Assembly (NCBI GenBank): GCA_004380135.1
Contig: QXCR01000077.1
Location: 124,001 to 188,000 of the forward strand
DNA from: Stemphylium vesicarium
Lineage: Eukaryota; Ascomycota; Dothideomycetes; Pleosporales; Pleosporaceae
DNA length: 64,000 nt
Direction: 5' to 3'
The position numbers and the translations under genes were made by a program. Each line of letters opens with the position of its first letter. Positions within the stretch are counted from its first letter, which is position 1. Positions 31,461-43,822 of the stretch are shown here, piece by piece. The notes beneath the pieces are model-generated. The model searched no databases and was not told where the DNA came from. It saw only the letters and a list, made by a program, of their open reading frames with translations.

Positions 31461-34163
31461 CTACCGACCTCCCACAGAGGGAGGTCTAGTCTTTAGTAGC
31501 CCCTTAATGTACAGCTCGACGTGCTCCTGCGTTGGCCATCCACCCCATTCTTCCACGTCATTAATCTGATTCCTGATGAGAAGAGCAATGTCTCCAGGCG
31601 CACCAGGCGCATAGTCGCTTCCCATATCCACACCCCCGCCATTAACAGCTAACCTCAGAGCAACGAGCATTCTGAACAAGATATTTTTGCCATTATGTTG
31701 TGCTCTGATGCGTACACTGAATTCGGACCGGTGCTTGGTCAGCCAGGTGGTAAATGAATAAAGACCTTCGTAATCGCGCAGCTTGCCTAGGGCTAGCACA
31801 TAGGCGTGAAGTTCTGCAGGCCCTGGAACATGTGGCAGAGGGGCAGAACTCGCACCGGGTTTCATGTCAGCATTGGCTCCGACTAGGGTGTTGAACAAGG
31901 TTCGTAAGCGAGGTGAGCCAGTGGATCGTAAATAACGCATGTCCTCAATACAAGCAATGCCTTGATCCACAGTCTGAGCAGCATACACAGTCGACATGCA
32001 TGCTGAGCGGAACATATCATCATCGACGTCAAGATCGATCTGCTCTAATTGATCAAGCAAGCTGCAGACGAATCTGTAGCAAGCCATCCGATGCGCCCGT
32101 TCAATTCCTCTTTGATGTATCAACTTTTCGATAAGAGCGGCCCAGGCCGGTGGATGTCTTGGTCGATAGTGCACGAGAAGGAAATGCGCATATTCTACGA
32201 CATAACGCCTGTCCGTCTCGAGCTGGTGCGTGTGTTCTTCGGGAGTCAAGACAGTAAGATCCCAAGGAGGTGGCCGGTCGAAGTAGCCAAAGCGACACAG
32301 GAATCGGATGATGGCCGTAAAGAAGTAATCCGGGATTGATTGAACTGCGGCATTGTTGTCATGTATGCCATACAGTATGCGGCCTATCCCACCATTGAAA
32401 TCGCGCCTGGCCGTTTGCAGCAGTTCTACACCTAGGCTAAACTCTGGGCATGTCTTTATCAAAAAAGCAAGAAGTCGGTTCGAAGGCTTGATATTGGCAG
32501 AACGCATGCGTGCGAGTAGTTCTCTGTATCTGGGGACAGGCTCGCTGATATAAACATTATGCAACGAAGACACCGGATCTGGCAAGACCTCTTTCATGTC
32601 TCCTGGTAGCAGATGAGCGGACGCTCCGTCGTGAGTTCGGTCTGCGTCAGAGGAAAACCCCCGGCGAGATAGTCTGTCTACAGTAGAATGCTGTAGCTTT
32701 TCGAACATGGCAAGATATACCTCGGAATCAGCAGCTTCTCCCGATGACTCATGGGACAGGAAGCATGCCCAAGCCTCTCTTCGTGTGCGTGTCGTACGTA
32801 TACGCCCAGCCCAGAGCAGTGCGCGGAAATCAGGACTGTCAAACGTAGGGCGAAGGTACTTTGAAGACATTTTTGGCAGCGTGGTTCGGGTTTGGATTGT
32901 TGGGCTAATGTCTGTGTCCCACCCAGCGTAGATTTGTGTAACTTTTTCAAACATGTGAGGACTATAGCCGGCTTCGTACATGCGATGCAAGAGCTGGGAC
33001 GCTCGCGAAGCGCCGAACTCATATCCCTTGTCTTCATCCATTGCTGTTAGGTTCTCTTTCCACGGTGGCCAAGAAGCACCTTTGAGCCCAGCCCATTCTC
33101 TCTCTTGGGGAGTCTTGGCGTGAGCTAGTTGGTTACGAGCGACGGACCGAAAACCAGGCTGCGATACAACTATTGGTGGTGTTCTGGTAGCCATGTATTG
33201 GAGGAGCTGAAACTGGGCTCTCTCTTGATAGGTGGCGCTGATTATAGGGCGAAAGCTCGTAGGCAGGCATACCAACATAAGGTAATTGTTGCAAAATTGT
33301 GTTAGTTCGGATAGCATCCGAGGAGACATGGAACCTGATTCCATGGCGCCATCGTACAAGCGGCTGGACTGAGTGACGAAAAAAGACGTGAGCCATGGCA
33401 TGGACTCGGGCCAGAGCTCGCGCAAATGGCGGAGTAGGCGGACTGTGATGATCTGGAGCGTCTTCCATTCGAGCGTCTCGAGTTGGGCAATTCCATCAAG
33501 GTGCCGCATTATAGTACCCAGAGCGTGACGTCTGATCTGTTGGCGGCGTAAGAACAGCAGGAGCACGAAGAGAGGCGGTCTTTGGGAACTCTGCTCAAAC
33601 GCTTTGGCAGCTACATTGCATCTCGGTTCTAAGAGACAAAAAGCCCACTGCTGCACACTTTTCGGTGCGTAGCCTTTCGATCGCAATACACGTAGCTCCG
33701 CAGTAGTAAAGGGAAACTCGGAATCTGCGGACGGCGAGGACGTATGGTGTTGGAGGTAACGTGAAAGCAGCGAGAAAAGCGAAACAGGTTCTGGCAGTTG
33801 CGTAGGCGTACTGGCGGCCGTGGGGGCTTCGAGCGTCTGCTGTCGGAGTGCGGGCTTGACCCAGTAGAGGTCTCTGGCGGGACCGATTATGGATGCTACA
33901 ACAGTCGCAGGCCTGCTCCGGCGTAGAGCCTTCCTGGCATTGCGGGATAGTTGAGGGCGAAATGGAACGAAGCCATTGGAAGCCTCGATTGCGTCGGAGC
34001 CATATGGATCGGCCTCTACACTGGCATGTGTAGGTGGAATTTGGTTGTCGGCATACTGTACGGAGTAGTGCGCCGTGCCCACCAAGCGGGTTGTCAGGCG
34101 CGTCACACCATGGGCGAAGCGATACGGACTACCTGGGGCGGCCAGGGAGAGAATGGAGGGCAT
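31461..34163 (-). CDS. Large PPR-like protein, probably mitochondrial
   Basis: A single-exon protein of 900 aa. The helical-repeat texture, including YRELLARMRSANIKPSNRLLAFLIKTC and ELHAYVLALGKLRDYEGLYSFTTWL, resembles degenerate pentatricopeptide repeats of fungal mitochondrial RNA-maturation or translation factors. The N-terminal 90 residues are rich in Arg, Ser and Ala with few acids at the very start, compatible with a mitochondrial presequence, followed by the basic RNARKALRRSRPATVV. I cannot name the orthologue. Such proteins often bind one organellar transcript, but the target cannot be inferred. It is divergent from the gene at 34774. Confidence 0.65.
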   Translation of the reverse strand: MPSILSLAAPGSPYRFAHGVTRLTTRLVGTAHYSVQYADNQIPPTHASVEADPYGSDAIEASNGFVPFRPQLSRNARKALRRSRPATVVASIIGPARDLYWVKPALRQQTLEAPTAASTPTQLPEPVSLFSLLSRYLQHHTSSPSADSEFPFTTAELRVLRSKGYAPKSVQQWAFCLLEPRCNVAAKAFEQSSQRPPLFVLLLFLRRQQIRRHALGTIMRHLDGIAQLETLEWKTLQIITVRLLRHLRELWPESMPWLTSFFVTQSSRLYDGAMESGSMSPRMLSELTQFCNNYLMLVCLPTSFRPIISATYQERAQFQLLQYMATRTPPIVVSQPGFRSVARNQLAHAKTPQEREWAGLKGASWPPWKENLTAMDEDKGYEFGASRASQLLHRMYEAGYSPHMFEKVTQIYAGWDTDISPTIQTRTTLPKMSSKYLRPTFDSPDFRALLWAGRIRTTRTRREAWACFLSHESSGEAADSEVYLAMFEKLQHSTVDRLSRRGFSSDADRTHDGASAHLLPGDMKEVLPDPVSSLHNVYISEPVPRYRELLARMRSANIKPSNRLLAFLIKTCPEFSLGVELLQTARRDFNGGIGRILYGIHDNNAAVQSIPDYFFTAIIRFLCRFGYFDRPPPWDLTVLTPEEHTHQLETDRRYVVEYAHFLLVHYRPRHPPAWAALIEKLIHQRGIERAHRMACYRFVCSLLDQLEQIDLDVDDDMFRSACMSTVYAAQTVDQGIACIEDMRYLRSTGSPRLRTLFNTLVGANADMKPGASSAPLPHVPGPAELHAYVLALGKLRDYEGLYSFTTWLTKHRSEFSVRIRAQHNGKNILFRMLVALRLAVNGGGVDMGSDYAPGAPGDIALLIRNQINDVEEWGGWPTQEHVELYIKGLLKTRPPSVGGR

Positions 34164-34773
34164 TCATCTAACGCAAGAGACGAAGAGGAAGGCGCGTAGA
34201 CGTCAATTGCGACAGGATGGGCGAGGAGCGGGCAGCAGGAATATCGTGAGTAGAAGGTGGTGCTGGTGCCCCGTCATCACTCGCGCTAGCATGCCACCAA
34301 GTCGCAAACCACGACTGAGCTGGGTCCTGGCACCGAGCAAGACGGTGGGCCACGGCAGAGGAGCATTCGTGAAGCCAACAAACGACGTTTCCAGAGCCAA
34401 TTCAAGGGCGCAAGCCGCACTGCGAACAGCGCAGCCAGCTACATCTGCATTTACCTGCGGCACGCTTCGGCGCAGGCTTGGCACTAGGCCTCGCGTTCCA
34501 TTCATCGCTGCACGCTCTTCCACCACAGCAGCAAGCCAACAACCGTGGACAGTCTCGCACACCACCCACAACCCATCCGCGACCGATTACGCGTCGCATC
34601 GAGTAGTCCTGAGCCTGACTGAGCGCCTCTAGGCTTTTCAGCATCGCGCCCCCCCGGTTTTAGCAAGAGGGAATGCCCGTCAAGGAGAGCGACTAACGAC
34701 GACTTCGGCCGCCCTGAGCGCGTTGCATCCCACGCCATCGTTCGCGCATCGCCAACAGCACCCACAAGTCATC
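34164..34773. promoter_or_regulatory. Shared upstream region of two divergent genes
   Basis: About 610 bp separating the start of the PPR-like gene (minus) and the Q/P/S-rich gene (plus). ORFs in both directions are Arg/Pro-rich and look like translated GC-rich leader. No specific operator can be named. Confidence 0.4.
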
Positions 34774-37597
34774 ATGGCCGCCGCCAACGGCACCCTCACC
34801 CCGCCCTCGCTCCCGCCTGCGCCTGCGCCCTCGTCGCCGTCTATCGCAAAACGCAAACTCGCCGACCGCCCTGCAAAGGCTTCCAATGGCGCATCCACGT
34901 CTGCGCAGGGAGACGGCGCAAATGGCAGCACGCATGCCCTGCAGCCGGCATTGGAGGATATTCTCGCAGTTTTGAAGAGGTACGACACATGACAGCTGTT
35001 CCCCGCGTCCACGCTTACATGGACCTTGATTGTTACCTCCATCGCTTTGGTCCTTTTGCGAGAGCGCGCATACTTGGGCCCGCCAATACGCTCAACGCCA
35101 TCCCTTCACATGCTGACCCCCCAGTAGCTATGACACGCAGCCATCCATTCTGTTCCATCCTATTACCTCGTCCATTACGCGATCTGCCTCCGGAGAAGCC
35201 GATTCGAAGCGCACCAAACTGTCTCCGCCGGCTGGCCCTGCTACCATCAGCGCCCTGGTACAGAAAGGCTTGTACACTTCTTTGCAGGCACTCGACAAGG
35301 ACGTTGAGAACGCGGCGACGGAGATTCTCGCCTCCACAAGCGCGAACGATTCGTCGGCTGCAACAACATCACCCAAGGATGCTGCCCTCCAGGCCAGGCT
35401 CCTTGCTTTCCAGACCATCTTGAAGAGTCTGATAGCCAGAGAAGAGGCGCGCAAAGCGAACCGTCAAAGAAAGGGAACGAGCGAAGATGCAGGCATTCAG
35501 GCCACCACAGAAGAGGTTACTCCCGTGTCCATCAAGGAAGAAGAGGACGAGCCAAAAGTGCCCCAAAGCCGAACCGTCCTCACTCTATACGGAAGTGCGC
35601 CGCCCAAGCAGTTGTTCTCGAGTTTGCAGCAACCTCAGAAGATTCCCCCCACGGGTGGAATATCTAGTCTCGACACCGCCGTAAAGGTGACGCTGCCTCT
35701 CCGCGAAGCGACCCTGCCAAATCTCATCAGCACCACAGAGGTGTATCCTCTGCCAGTCTCGGACAGCAATAAGAAACCTGCGACTATCGGAGAAGTCTTT
35801 CGCGCGCCCCCGAATCTCCCACAGATCAGCCCGCCCAAATCTGCCAGGCCTACAACGAGCAAGGGCAACAGTACCATTACCTTTACGCACCAAGAAGCCC
35901 CCAAGCCCCGGCGCAAGGGTTCGCAATCATATGCGCATCAGAGCTTGTCTGCTGGTTTCTGGTTAGGATATGGCGGGGTGGACATGCCGAAAGACCAGAC
36001 CTCGCCAACAGCAAAACAAAAGAGCAGGCAGCGTGCCTTGAGCATGGGCGAAGCGCAACAACCACCCTCTGAGGCGACCCTTGTGGCAGTCCAACATGCC
36101 AAGGAGGATGCACTATTTCGCAGCGCCTATTCGAGCTTTGCTCCAACCCGAGACGACACCTCCGCCATCATCCCGGAAGAAACGAAGAACATGGTGTGGT
36201 GGCAGAAGGTTGGCGAAAAGCGCTTCAACGAAATGTTCCCCATCGATCCAGCCCTCCTTGACCCTGAAGAAGCCAAGGCCGCACTTGCCAACGGAACCAC
36301 CGACGAGGACGAAATGTTCAAAGAGGCCGTGGAAAACTTTACGCCTGTCGACGGAGGTGTCTTGCCTGGGATGGAAGAGAAGAGCGAAGAGGAAAAGGAC
36401 ACGGATGATCTGCTCAAAGACATTTCTGAGCTCCTCGAAACGTTGGCCTCTTACCAAAGGATACGAAACCTCTCTCTCACGACCAACCCGCGCACTCCTG
36501 TTGTTCAGAACGCCTCTCTTGCCACTCTGGCTGGCAGTCCATCGACACCCTCATCTGAAGAATCCGATGTATATCAAATACTCAAATCGCAGCTCACTAT
36601 GCTCATTTCGCAACTTCCACCTTACGCAGTTGCCAAACTGAACGGCGACCAGATGGAGGAACTCAACATTAGCCGCACCATACTTTTCGATACGAAAGAG
36701 TACAAGGGCGTCTTGGAGGACGATCAGCTTTTGAAACTTGCAAAGACACCTGGAATGACTGCTTCTACACCTGCGACGCTGGCGCGGACCACTTCTGGCA
36801 CCAGTGCGCACTATCCCGTCGCCGGTCACCAGTATGGCCGTCCTGCCCCATCCGTACAGCAACCAGGTGCCCGTCCAGTATACTCGCAACAGCAACCTCT
36901 CCACCGGTCCTCGTCGATGCATCTGCAACGCTCACCTTCAGGTGCAGCACAACCATTTCAGCCAGGCGGTGCATCCTACGCTCCTTCTTCCCGACCGGGA
37001 TACTCGGCGACACCGTCTTACAACCAGCAGACACCTCGACCCAGCTATGGAACCACACCCTCTGGACAGTACTTTCCGCAACGCTCGGCACAGCCAAGCA
37101 GCTACGGGGGCGCTGCTAGCTCGCAGTACTACAATTCGACACCCCAAGCACAGGGACATAATCGATATGCCACGCAGCAGAACCAGAGTAGCTTCTATCC
37201 CCGTTCGCAGAACGTTGCGCCCGTCTACAATGGCGCTCAAGCACCACAGCCACGCAATGCATCACCTATCAAGGGCGCACCTACGCCTACGCCGTCTACT
37301 TATGGGACACGGCCAAGCTATGGCACCCCGGTATCTGGAGGTCAGATGCGCAGTACGTACTATGGACCATCCCAGTACGCTACTCCACAGGCCCCAACTG
37401 CCGCGGCTCCTTTCAACGGTATGCCTAACAATCCTCAACAGATGATGATTGATCGCCAGCAGGCCCAAGTGGCCACTCAGTCTCAAGCCCGGCTTGCGGC
37501 ACAAAATAGTTTTGGTAGTAGCAGACAAGGGTCCGGGACGCCGCAACCCCCCAATGGGTCCATGTACGGCGCTAACGGAGCATCCATGTCCACCTAG
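34774..37597 (+). CDS. Conserved Q/P/S/Y-rich protein of unknown function
   Basis: Spliced protein of about 891 aa. Exon 1 is 34774-34979 and exon 2 is 35128-37597. The 148-nt intron (GTACGA to TAG) joins ILAVLKS to YDTQPSILFHP. The first 250 residues hold a conserved-looking helical module (ALVQKGLYTSLQALDKDVENAATEIL; ARLLAFQTILKSLIAREEARKANRQR). The middle is acidic, with FWLGYGGVD, MVWWQKVGEKRFNEMFP and DDLLKDISELLETLASYQRIRNL. The C-terminal 270 residues are low-complexity, rich in Gln, Pro, Ser, Tyr and Gly, with recurring RPSYGTP-like units. This prion-like tail and the nuclear-style basic patches suggest a chromatin or transcription cofactor, but this is inference. I do not recognise the family. 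The acceptor could alternatively be three bases earlier (35124). Confidence 0.75.
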
Positions 37598-38075
37598 GCT
37601 GCCCTGGAAGCATCTGTCGATTTGCAAGGTGTTTTGGATACAACAGGTGGTTGATTGGGGCGTTCCGAAGACTCTAGCAACGAGAGCAATGATACAGGAT
37701 TATTGTTCCCAGGCATGTTTTGTCTTCCAGCGCTGTGTCCACTTTGTCTTTTTTTCCTGGACTGCGCATGGTTTCTAATTAGTCTTTGATATTTGCTGGT
37801 CACGCAGTAACTGCGACGATGTCGGGCATAGATAGCAAACAAGCAAAATGTGTTCAGCCAGCTTTTCATTCTCGTCCTCGTCCCTAAACGACCACCAGGT
37901 GTGGCTGGGTCCGCGCGAGGCGCTGAGTGTGGCTGGTGGACCCTGCATCCCCGGGCCGAAATGACGTCGCGCAACGCGTTCTTGCCGGCGAAACAGCGCA
38001 GGGCAGACAATCAAAGCAGCCCGATGTTGTCCACGCAGACTCGCAGCACAGGGCCATGAAACCTACAACACCACC
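37598..38075. other. Intergenic region between co-oriented genes
   Basis: About 480 bp forming the 3' UTR of the upstream gene and the promoter of the Sro7 homologue. No gene is seen. Confidence 0.5.
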
Positions 38076-41000
38076 ATGGCTCACCTCTTGCGTGGAAAGC
38101 AAGCTGGCATCAACAACGACCTCTCCCAAGGCCTCAGCCCTGACCTCTTCATGCTTGACCATGTATGTGTGCGCTGCCGCACCCCGCGCGCGCCCTTTGG
38201 CCCCCCCATCAGCGCGCGCAAGCTAACAAGACGTGAAGATCCGCAACTATGGAATAAACTCAAAGATTACCCAGGTCGCATACGACCCCATCCAGTCGCT
38301 CATCGCCATCGGGACGAGCGAGAGCAAATATGGCCCCGGCCAGATCTATATATTCGGCCAGAAGAGAGTCGAGGTTGTCCTGCCACTTCCCAATCGGAGC
38401 GCCTCAGTCAAAATCCTGCAGTTCTGCGCCGAGAAGCTCCTGTGCGTAGACTCGAAGAACGATCTGTCAGTCTTCTCGCTCGAAACCAAGAGACTGCTCA
38501 ATGCGCATTCACCCCCCGCCAAGATTACGGCGCTGCACAGCGATCCCACCATCGACTATGCGCTTTTGGGTACACAACAGGGCGAGGTATACGCATATGA
38601 TCTGGACAGGGAGGCGCTCACACCCTTCAAAATACCCAACTTGTGGAGGGAGAAGTTTCCGCGATCCCGACTGACGTCTGTCGTCACGCTGTCACTGCAC
38701 CCTCGTGACATTGGCTCTCTGCTGATTGGCTACAACTCTGGCGCAGTCATCTACTCATTCAAGCAAAACATGGCCACTCGTTTCTTCAACTACCTACTTC
38801 CCAAAGGAGCCCCAGGCGGCGACTCAGACCCCAACTCTGTCTACAAGGAACGTGAACCTCCACTGACTCAGGCCGTTTGGCATCCGACCGGAACCTTCGT
38901 GTTGACGGGACACGAGGACAGCAGCATTGTCATCTGGGACTCCAAGGATGGACGCATTGTACAAGCAAGGACACTGACGGACACCAATGTGGACAAGCCA
39001 GGTCCAGGAACCTTCAGCCCCGGTGCAACAGAGGGATCCTTCGCGCTCAAGTCACCCATCTTCAAGATTGCCTGGTGCGCCAACCAAGACCCTGATGACA
39101 CTGCCATCCTTGTCGCAGGAGGACAGCCGTCAAACATTTCAGCAAAGAGTCTGACCTTGTTCGAGCTGGGCCGTACGCCAGTATATGCTACGGCGTCGTG
39201 GCAGGTGCTCTCCGATCACTTTGAAAATCCCAAAAGACAAAGAATACTGCCATGCCCACCGGGTACAGAAGTTGTGGATCTTTTTCTTGTCCCGAGAACT
39301 TCTCCACACTATGCTGGCTGCCATGATCCTATCGCAATCATCGCTTTGCTCGCTTCTGGGGAGCTCATCACCCTGTCATTCCCGAGCGGTATGCCCATCA
39401 CGCCTACTAACCAACTACACCTTTCCATGACGCTTGTTCATCCATACATCAATTACTTGAATCTCGCGCCTGTAGAGCGTACTCGATGGCTCGGCATGAC
39501 TGAGAAGCGACAACACGGCCCCCAATTTCTTATTGGTGGCGCCGAAGCAGTACATCCTCTCAAGAGATTTGAGAACCGAAACATTGTCCAGACAGCCCAT
39601 GCCGATGGCACAATCAGGTTGTGGGATGCAGGACATGCTGATGAGATCGAGAACCATGGCCTGCTTCAGGTCGACGTGGCTCGGGCGGTAGGTCGAGCAG
39701 AGCATGTTCACATCACACAAACTTCGTTTGCAGGTGCTGCCTCGGAGCTGTCCGTAGGATTAAAGACTGGTGAAGTAGTAGTGTTCAGATGGAACGTAAA
39801 CAAGCATGTAGGCCAGGAATTCCCACCCAATGAGAACATGCCTCAGGCGCTCACCAACATCACTGAGAGAAGTGAGGCGGATGTCAAAGAGGGGCTGCTA
39901 CCATTTACGCTCCTTGATCAAGGCAACGGGTCTGTCACTGCCTTGAAGCACTCGGATGTAGGCTTCGTTGCTGCTGGCTTTGAAGGGGGAAGCTTGACGA
40001 TTGTTGACCTGAGAGGACCCGCAATCATCTTTCAAGCGTCCATACAAGACTTTATCAAATCTGATAAGCGCTCTAGCTTTCGGCGAAGCTCGACCCAGGC
40101 GGTACCAAAAGCAGAGTGGCCGACTTGTATCGAATTCAGCGTTATGACGCTCGAAGACGAAGATTACTCAAGTATCCTTGTGCACGTTGGCACCAATCTT
40201 GGCCATCTCGCGACCTTCAGGCTACTACCAGAAGCTGGTGGAAAATACACGGCGAAGCTGGCAGGGGTGTGCTCGCTAGATGAGAAGGTTCTAAACATCT
40301 GCCCTATGCATGCTGATACGGGCCGTCCGGCATATGCCTCACCGTCTGCTGTCAGCGGCCTTAGGACTGGGTCGAAGATCAACGGAGTACTTCTGGCAGT
40401 CACTTCTTCTGAAGCGAGATTGTTCCGCCCTGCCACGAGCAAGGGCGCACACAAGACTTTCGACCAATTCCTCTGCGACACCGCGACAGTGGTCAGGTAC
40501 GAGGAGAAAGGATATGCATTGCTTGGTCTGTATGGTGATGGATGTGCGAGAGCCTACTCATTGCCAGCTTTGAAGGAGATTGCGTCCGTCAACATCAGCG
40601 ACTACCTGGATGTGCGGCGTTTCTCTGAGGCGATCATTACAGCCACGGGTGATATCCTTGGGTGGAAAGGCCCGGCAGAAATGGCTTTGATCAACATCTT
40701 CGGAAGTGGGTTCCAATAGTAAGTCATGGCGTCGTTATGGTCGATTGTCTCATGTACTGACAGACTGTAGTGATCGAGCAAAGGATGTCTTGCTCAACCC
40801 CGATTTGCTCATACCGCCACGGCCCACGATCAGCAACATACAATGGATATCCGGCACCCAATACGTGACACCGGCCGATATGGACCTTCTGAGTGAGTCT
40901 TATCTGTATCATTCCTCATCCAATTATTCCATTAACATGTTTTGTAGTCGGCGGGCCCGACCGTCCACTCTCAAATCGGCAGCTAGCCCAGCAGCGTGCA

Positions 41001-41291
41001 GAAGCCGAGCAAGAACGCCGACGTGGTAAACCCTCGTCATCTGTCTCTCCTGCTGCCCAATATCAGTCTTACCCGACTCAAGCGAATACAAACACGCAAA
41101 GTCAAGAAGGTTGGGGCGCATGGGCTTCACGACAACTGAACGAGCGTACTGAAAAGCTCAATATTGTTGGTGATAGCATGGACAATCTATCGCAAAACAG
41201 TGCCGGGTGGGCGGACGATGTGAACAAGTTCGTGGGCAAGCAGAAGAGAGGTTTTGTCATGGGAGCTATGAAGAGCAAGTTCGGATTTTGA
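38076..41291 (+). CDS. SRO7: Sro7/Lgl/tomosyn family exocytosis regulator
   Basis: A WD40 protein of about 1010 aa that binds plasma-membrane t-SNAREs and Sec4 to control polarised secretion. Exons are 38076-38162, 38239-40718, 40771-40892 and 40948-41291. All introns have GT donors (GTATGT, GTAAGT, GTGAGT) and AG acceptors; intron 1 has a CTAAC branch site. The family start MAHLLRGKQAGI, then YGINSKITQVAYDPIQSLIAIGTS, is followed by two beta-propellers. Clear WD signatures are AVWHPTGTFVLTGHEDSSIVIWDS and TAHADGTIRLWD. The tail, NERTEKLNIVGDSMDNLSQNS to KFVGKQKRGFVMG, resembles the C-terminal R-SNARE-like helix of tomosyn. No lesion is seen. Confidence 0.92.
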
Positions 41292-41657
41292 GACAATGAT
41301 GGGTGAATCGGTCCCTTTTCGTTGGTGGTTCTGATAGAAGATATTGGCCCTCACAATAATCAAGCTATTATCGCGCCCCTCTAGTCTGTTCGTAGTTCCA
41401 ACCATCTCCTCTTACTCGTATGAGTTTGTAATCAATATCGACATGACGTCTGCTACCGAACCAAAGTTGTTGTGAATGTGTAGGTGCTACCTCGCCAGTT
41501 CTTGCCCTTCATCAGCGTAACCCCTGCTAGCGCAAGTCTGACGCAGCTTCCCCGACTAGGCGCAACGAATCCAGACAACTACAGGAGGCCCCTCTTCCTC
41601 GCAGTTCACCCAGACCCCAGTATAAGCGCACATCGAAGGCCATCATTCGTCTACATA
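41292..41657. other. Intergenic region
   Basis: About 370 bp: the Sro7 3' UTR and the leader of the next gene. An in-frame ATG at 41484 would extend the next protein by 58 unconserved-looking residues. Confidence 0.45.
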
Positions 41658-42455
41658 ATGAGCATCTTGGACAATATCCGACACCTGGTTCCGAGCGTTA
41701 GCTGGCTTCTTGGTCCAGCTGAGCCCATGGGCCCATTTACACCGACCTACAATGACGTTTGTCGCGCCCGCGCTCTCCTCAAAGCCCGAAACCTGCCTAC
41801 CGAACTCGTTCTCATCATTTTAGACGAGGCAGAGTACTGGCCAAGAATCGAGTTTTCAAGGCCGGCTAATGCGCGCCCCGTTGTCGCCCGCGCACACGGC
41901 AACAGATCATCTGCAGCAACGCGCTGTCTGGAGGCTCAAGTTTTCAATAATGATGTTGTGAACGACCTTTTGAGTTGCAACGAGACGCCAAAGATCAAGA
42001 GGATAGAGTTCGACGTCACGAGTCGAGATCAGGGATGGACGGACCAGGATACGGAGGGCACCTATTCGACTTCCTCATGGCTTGAGGTGTCTATCCTCCG
42101 TGACGCATCTAATATCAACAGTCTCCTCCCCACTCCGCGCCTAGTGAATACTTGGATCAGCAGCCCGCTCGACTACCATACCAACATGGTGGGTCGGGGC
42201 TGGTCGCTTGTCAAGAGGCCCGAAGACGCCATACAAGGACCGCAGGGTGGCGAAGGCGGCTACGCCTGGTATCTTCAAGGCAACCGCGTTATGGCTGGCA
42301 ATGACGACTATCATGTTGTCTGGAGCGAACATGGGCACGAAGGCAACGCAGGCTCGGGTAGTGGTAAGGGCTTCTTAGAGGCACTAGGCGAGGGTGACCG
42401 AGTGATGGTTTGGGCTCGGGCTAAGGTACATGCTACTCCTGAGATTGGTCCGTAG
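41658..42455 (+). CDS. Hypothetical protein with F-box-like start
   Basis: A single-exon 265-aa protein. Residues about 40-65 contain LLKARNLPTELVLIILDEAEYWPRI, an F-box-like helix pair common in fungal orphan families that pair substrate binding with Skp1. The remainder is Trp-rich and apparently beta-stranded: KIKRIEFDVTSRDQGWTDQ, SSWLEVSIL, WISSPLDYHTNMVGRGWSLVKRP, GDRVMVWARAKV. This alternation suggests a lectin- or jelly-roll-like ligand domain, though I do not recognise a named family. Start chosen at MSILDNIRHLVPS. No signal peptide or membrane segment is seen. Confidence 0.7.
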   Translation: MSILDNIRHLVPSVSWLLGPAEPMGPFTPTYNDVCRARALLKARNLPTELVLIILDEAEYWPRIEFSRPANARPVVARAHGNRSSAATRCLEAQVFNNDVVNDLLSCNETPKIKRIEFDVTSRDQGWTDQDTEGTYSTSSWLEVSILRDASNINSLLPTPRLVNTWISSPLDYHTNMVGRGWSLVKRPEDAIQGPQGGEGGYAWYLQGNRVMAGNDDYHVVWSEHGHEGNAGSGSGKGFLEALGEGDRVMVWARAKVHATPEIGP

Positions 42456-42849
42456 TACGCTAACATCGAGACAGTACCCTGGATGGCAGTGCATCGTTGA
42501 TTCTGTCCGCATCACTGTCTACTACGGATTGTAAAGTTTTATCATTGCTTGTTAAAAGTATCTCAAGTCCTGGCTTGGTCCATCGGCTTAATTCCTCGAA
42601 TGTCTAGTACTGCTCTCCATTCTGGATGGTTCATTCGTCCACTTTTCCTGCAAGAGAACAGATCGTGACCCTAAACATGCTTTTGCCACCATGAAAGTAT
42701 CCGTCCGCAGCGCCGCGCAACCCAAAAGCGGCGCCCAAAAAGCTACGTGATAAGCATCGCTGCACCAAAGCCTTGCCTGAAGGAAATGGCATTATGCCAA
42801 GCTCACACTCACCTTCCCTGATTATATCGAGCTTCGAATATCAAGGCAT
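42456..42849. other. Intergenic region between convergent genes
   Basis: About 390 bp of probable overlapping 3' UTRs. No gene is seen. Confidence 0.5.
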
Positions 42850-43785
42850 TCACTTCCAGTCCTCCGGCTCCCTCTCCCGAACCATCACTGCCCGACTGAC
42901 ATCTATTCCCATCCTATCCTTCCCATTCTCGTCCAACACTGACCTCAGCTGCTTCAAGTATCCCCCAAATTCGCCAAAGCTACTCAAGTCCATTGACCGT
43001 GTGCATCCTACTAGCTTGCTAGCTGTGAACTGGATATTATCAAACCGCCGTTTGACTGTAATGTACATTTTGCGAATATTCTCCACCTTTTTTTCCTCTT
43101 CTGAGACGCTCAATGGCGCGGGTGATCGTGTTGCCCGGTTCAGAATGGAGGGGGGGTGGAAATTGGACGTGATTGGAGAGATGGGTGAAAGCGGGAAGAT
43201 GGACTGAGATGTGGGCGGTGTGTTTGTGGCAGTCGCGGCCAGCTTGAGACTTTCAACCTCGTTTCGGAGTCTCGTGTTCTCCTCGCGCAAAGAAGCGTTG
43301 GACGTTTGACCATCTGCCTCCCTCTTCTTGACCACATCCTGTACGGTGATCTTGCACTCGTCCTTTTCCTTTTGCAGCTCTTTGCTCAGCGCTTCACATC
43401 TCGCTTTCTCGTTATCAACGTCGATTCGTAGTTGATCCCTTTCAGTCTCCGTTCTCTTCAACTTCCTTTCCATGGAATCAAGTTCCCGCAAGACGTCGCT
43501 ATACCGTTTGTTCGCGAGATTGTCGGTTCGCACACGCTCTAGTTCTCGATATTTCTTATCTCTTTCGCAGTGCTGTGTGATTTGTTCAATATTCGTATTT
43601 GCGGTGTCGACTTCTTCCCGCAAACGTTGGACCACTTGCGTATGCGCCAAACCTGGCTGGGGATTGTCGAGTGACAGGCTGGGTGCCGGATCTAGGCTGC
43701 CAAACCCCCATTCTTCGTTCGAAGCGAGAACTCCTAGAGGCATTCGCGCCGGCGCAGGAGGGGTAGATTCGGGTTGTGGTTGTGG

Positions 43786-43822
<37 letters not shown>

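Noticed and set aside
34075..34632. 185-aa plus-strand ORF overlapping the PPR-like gene start
   Set aside because: Arg/Thr/Ala-rich reading of a GC-rich divergent promoter with no domain.
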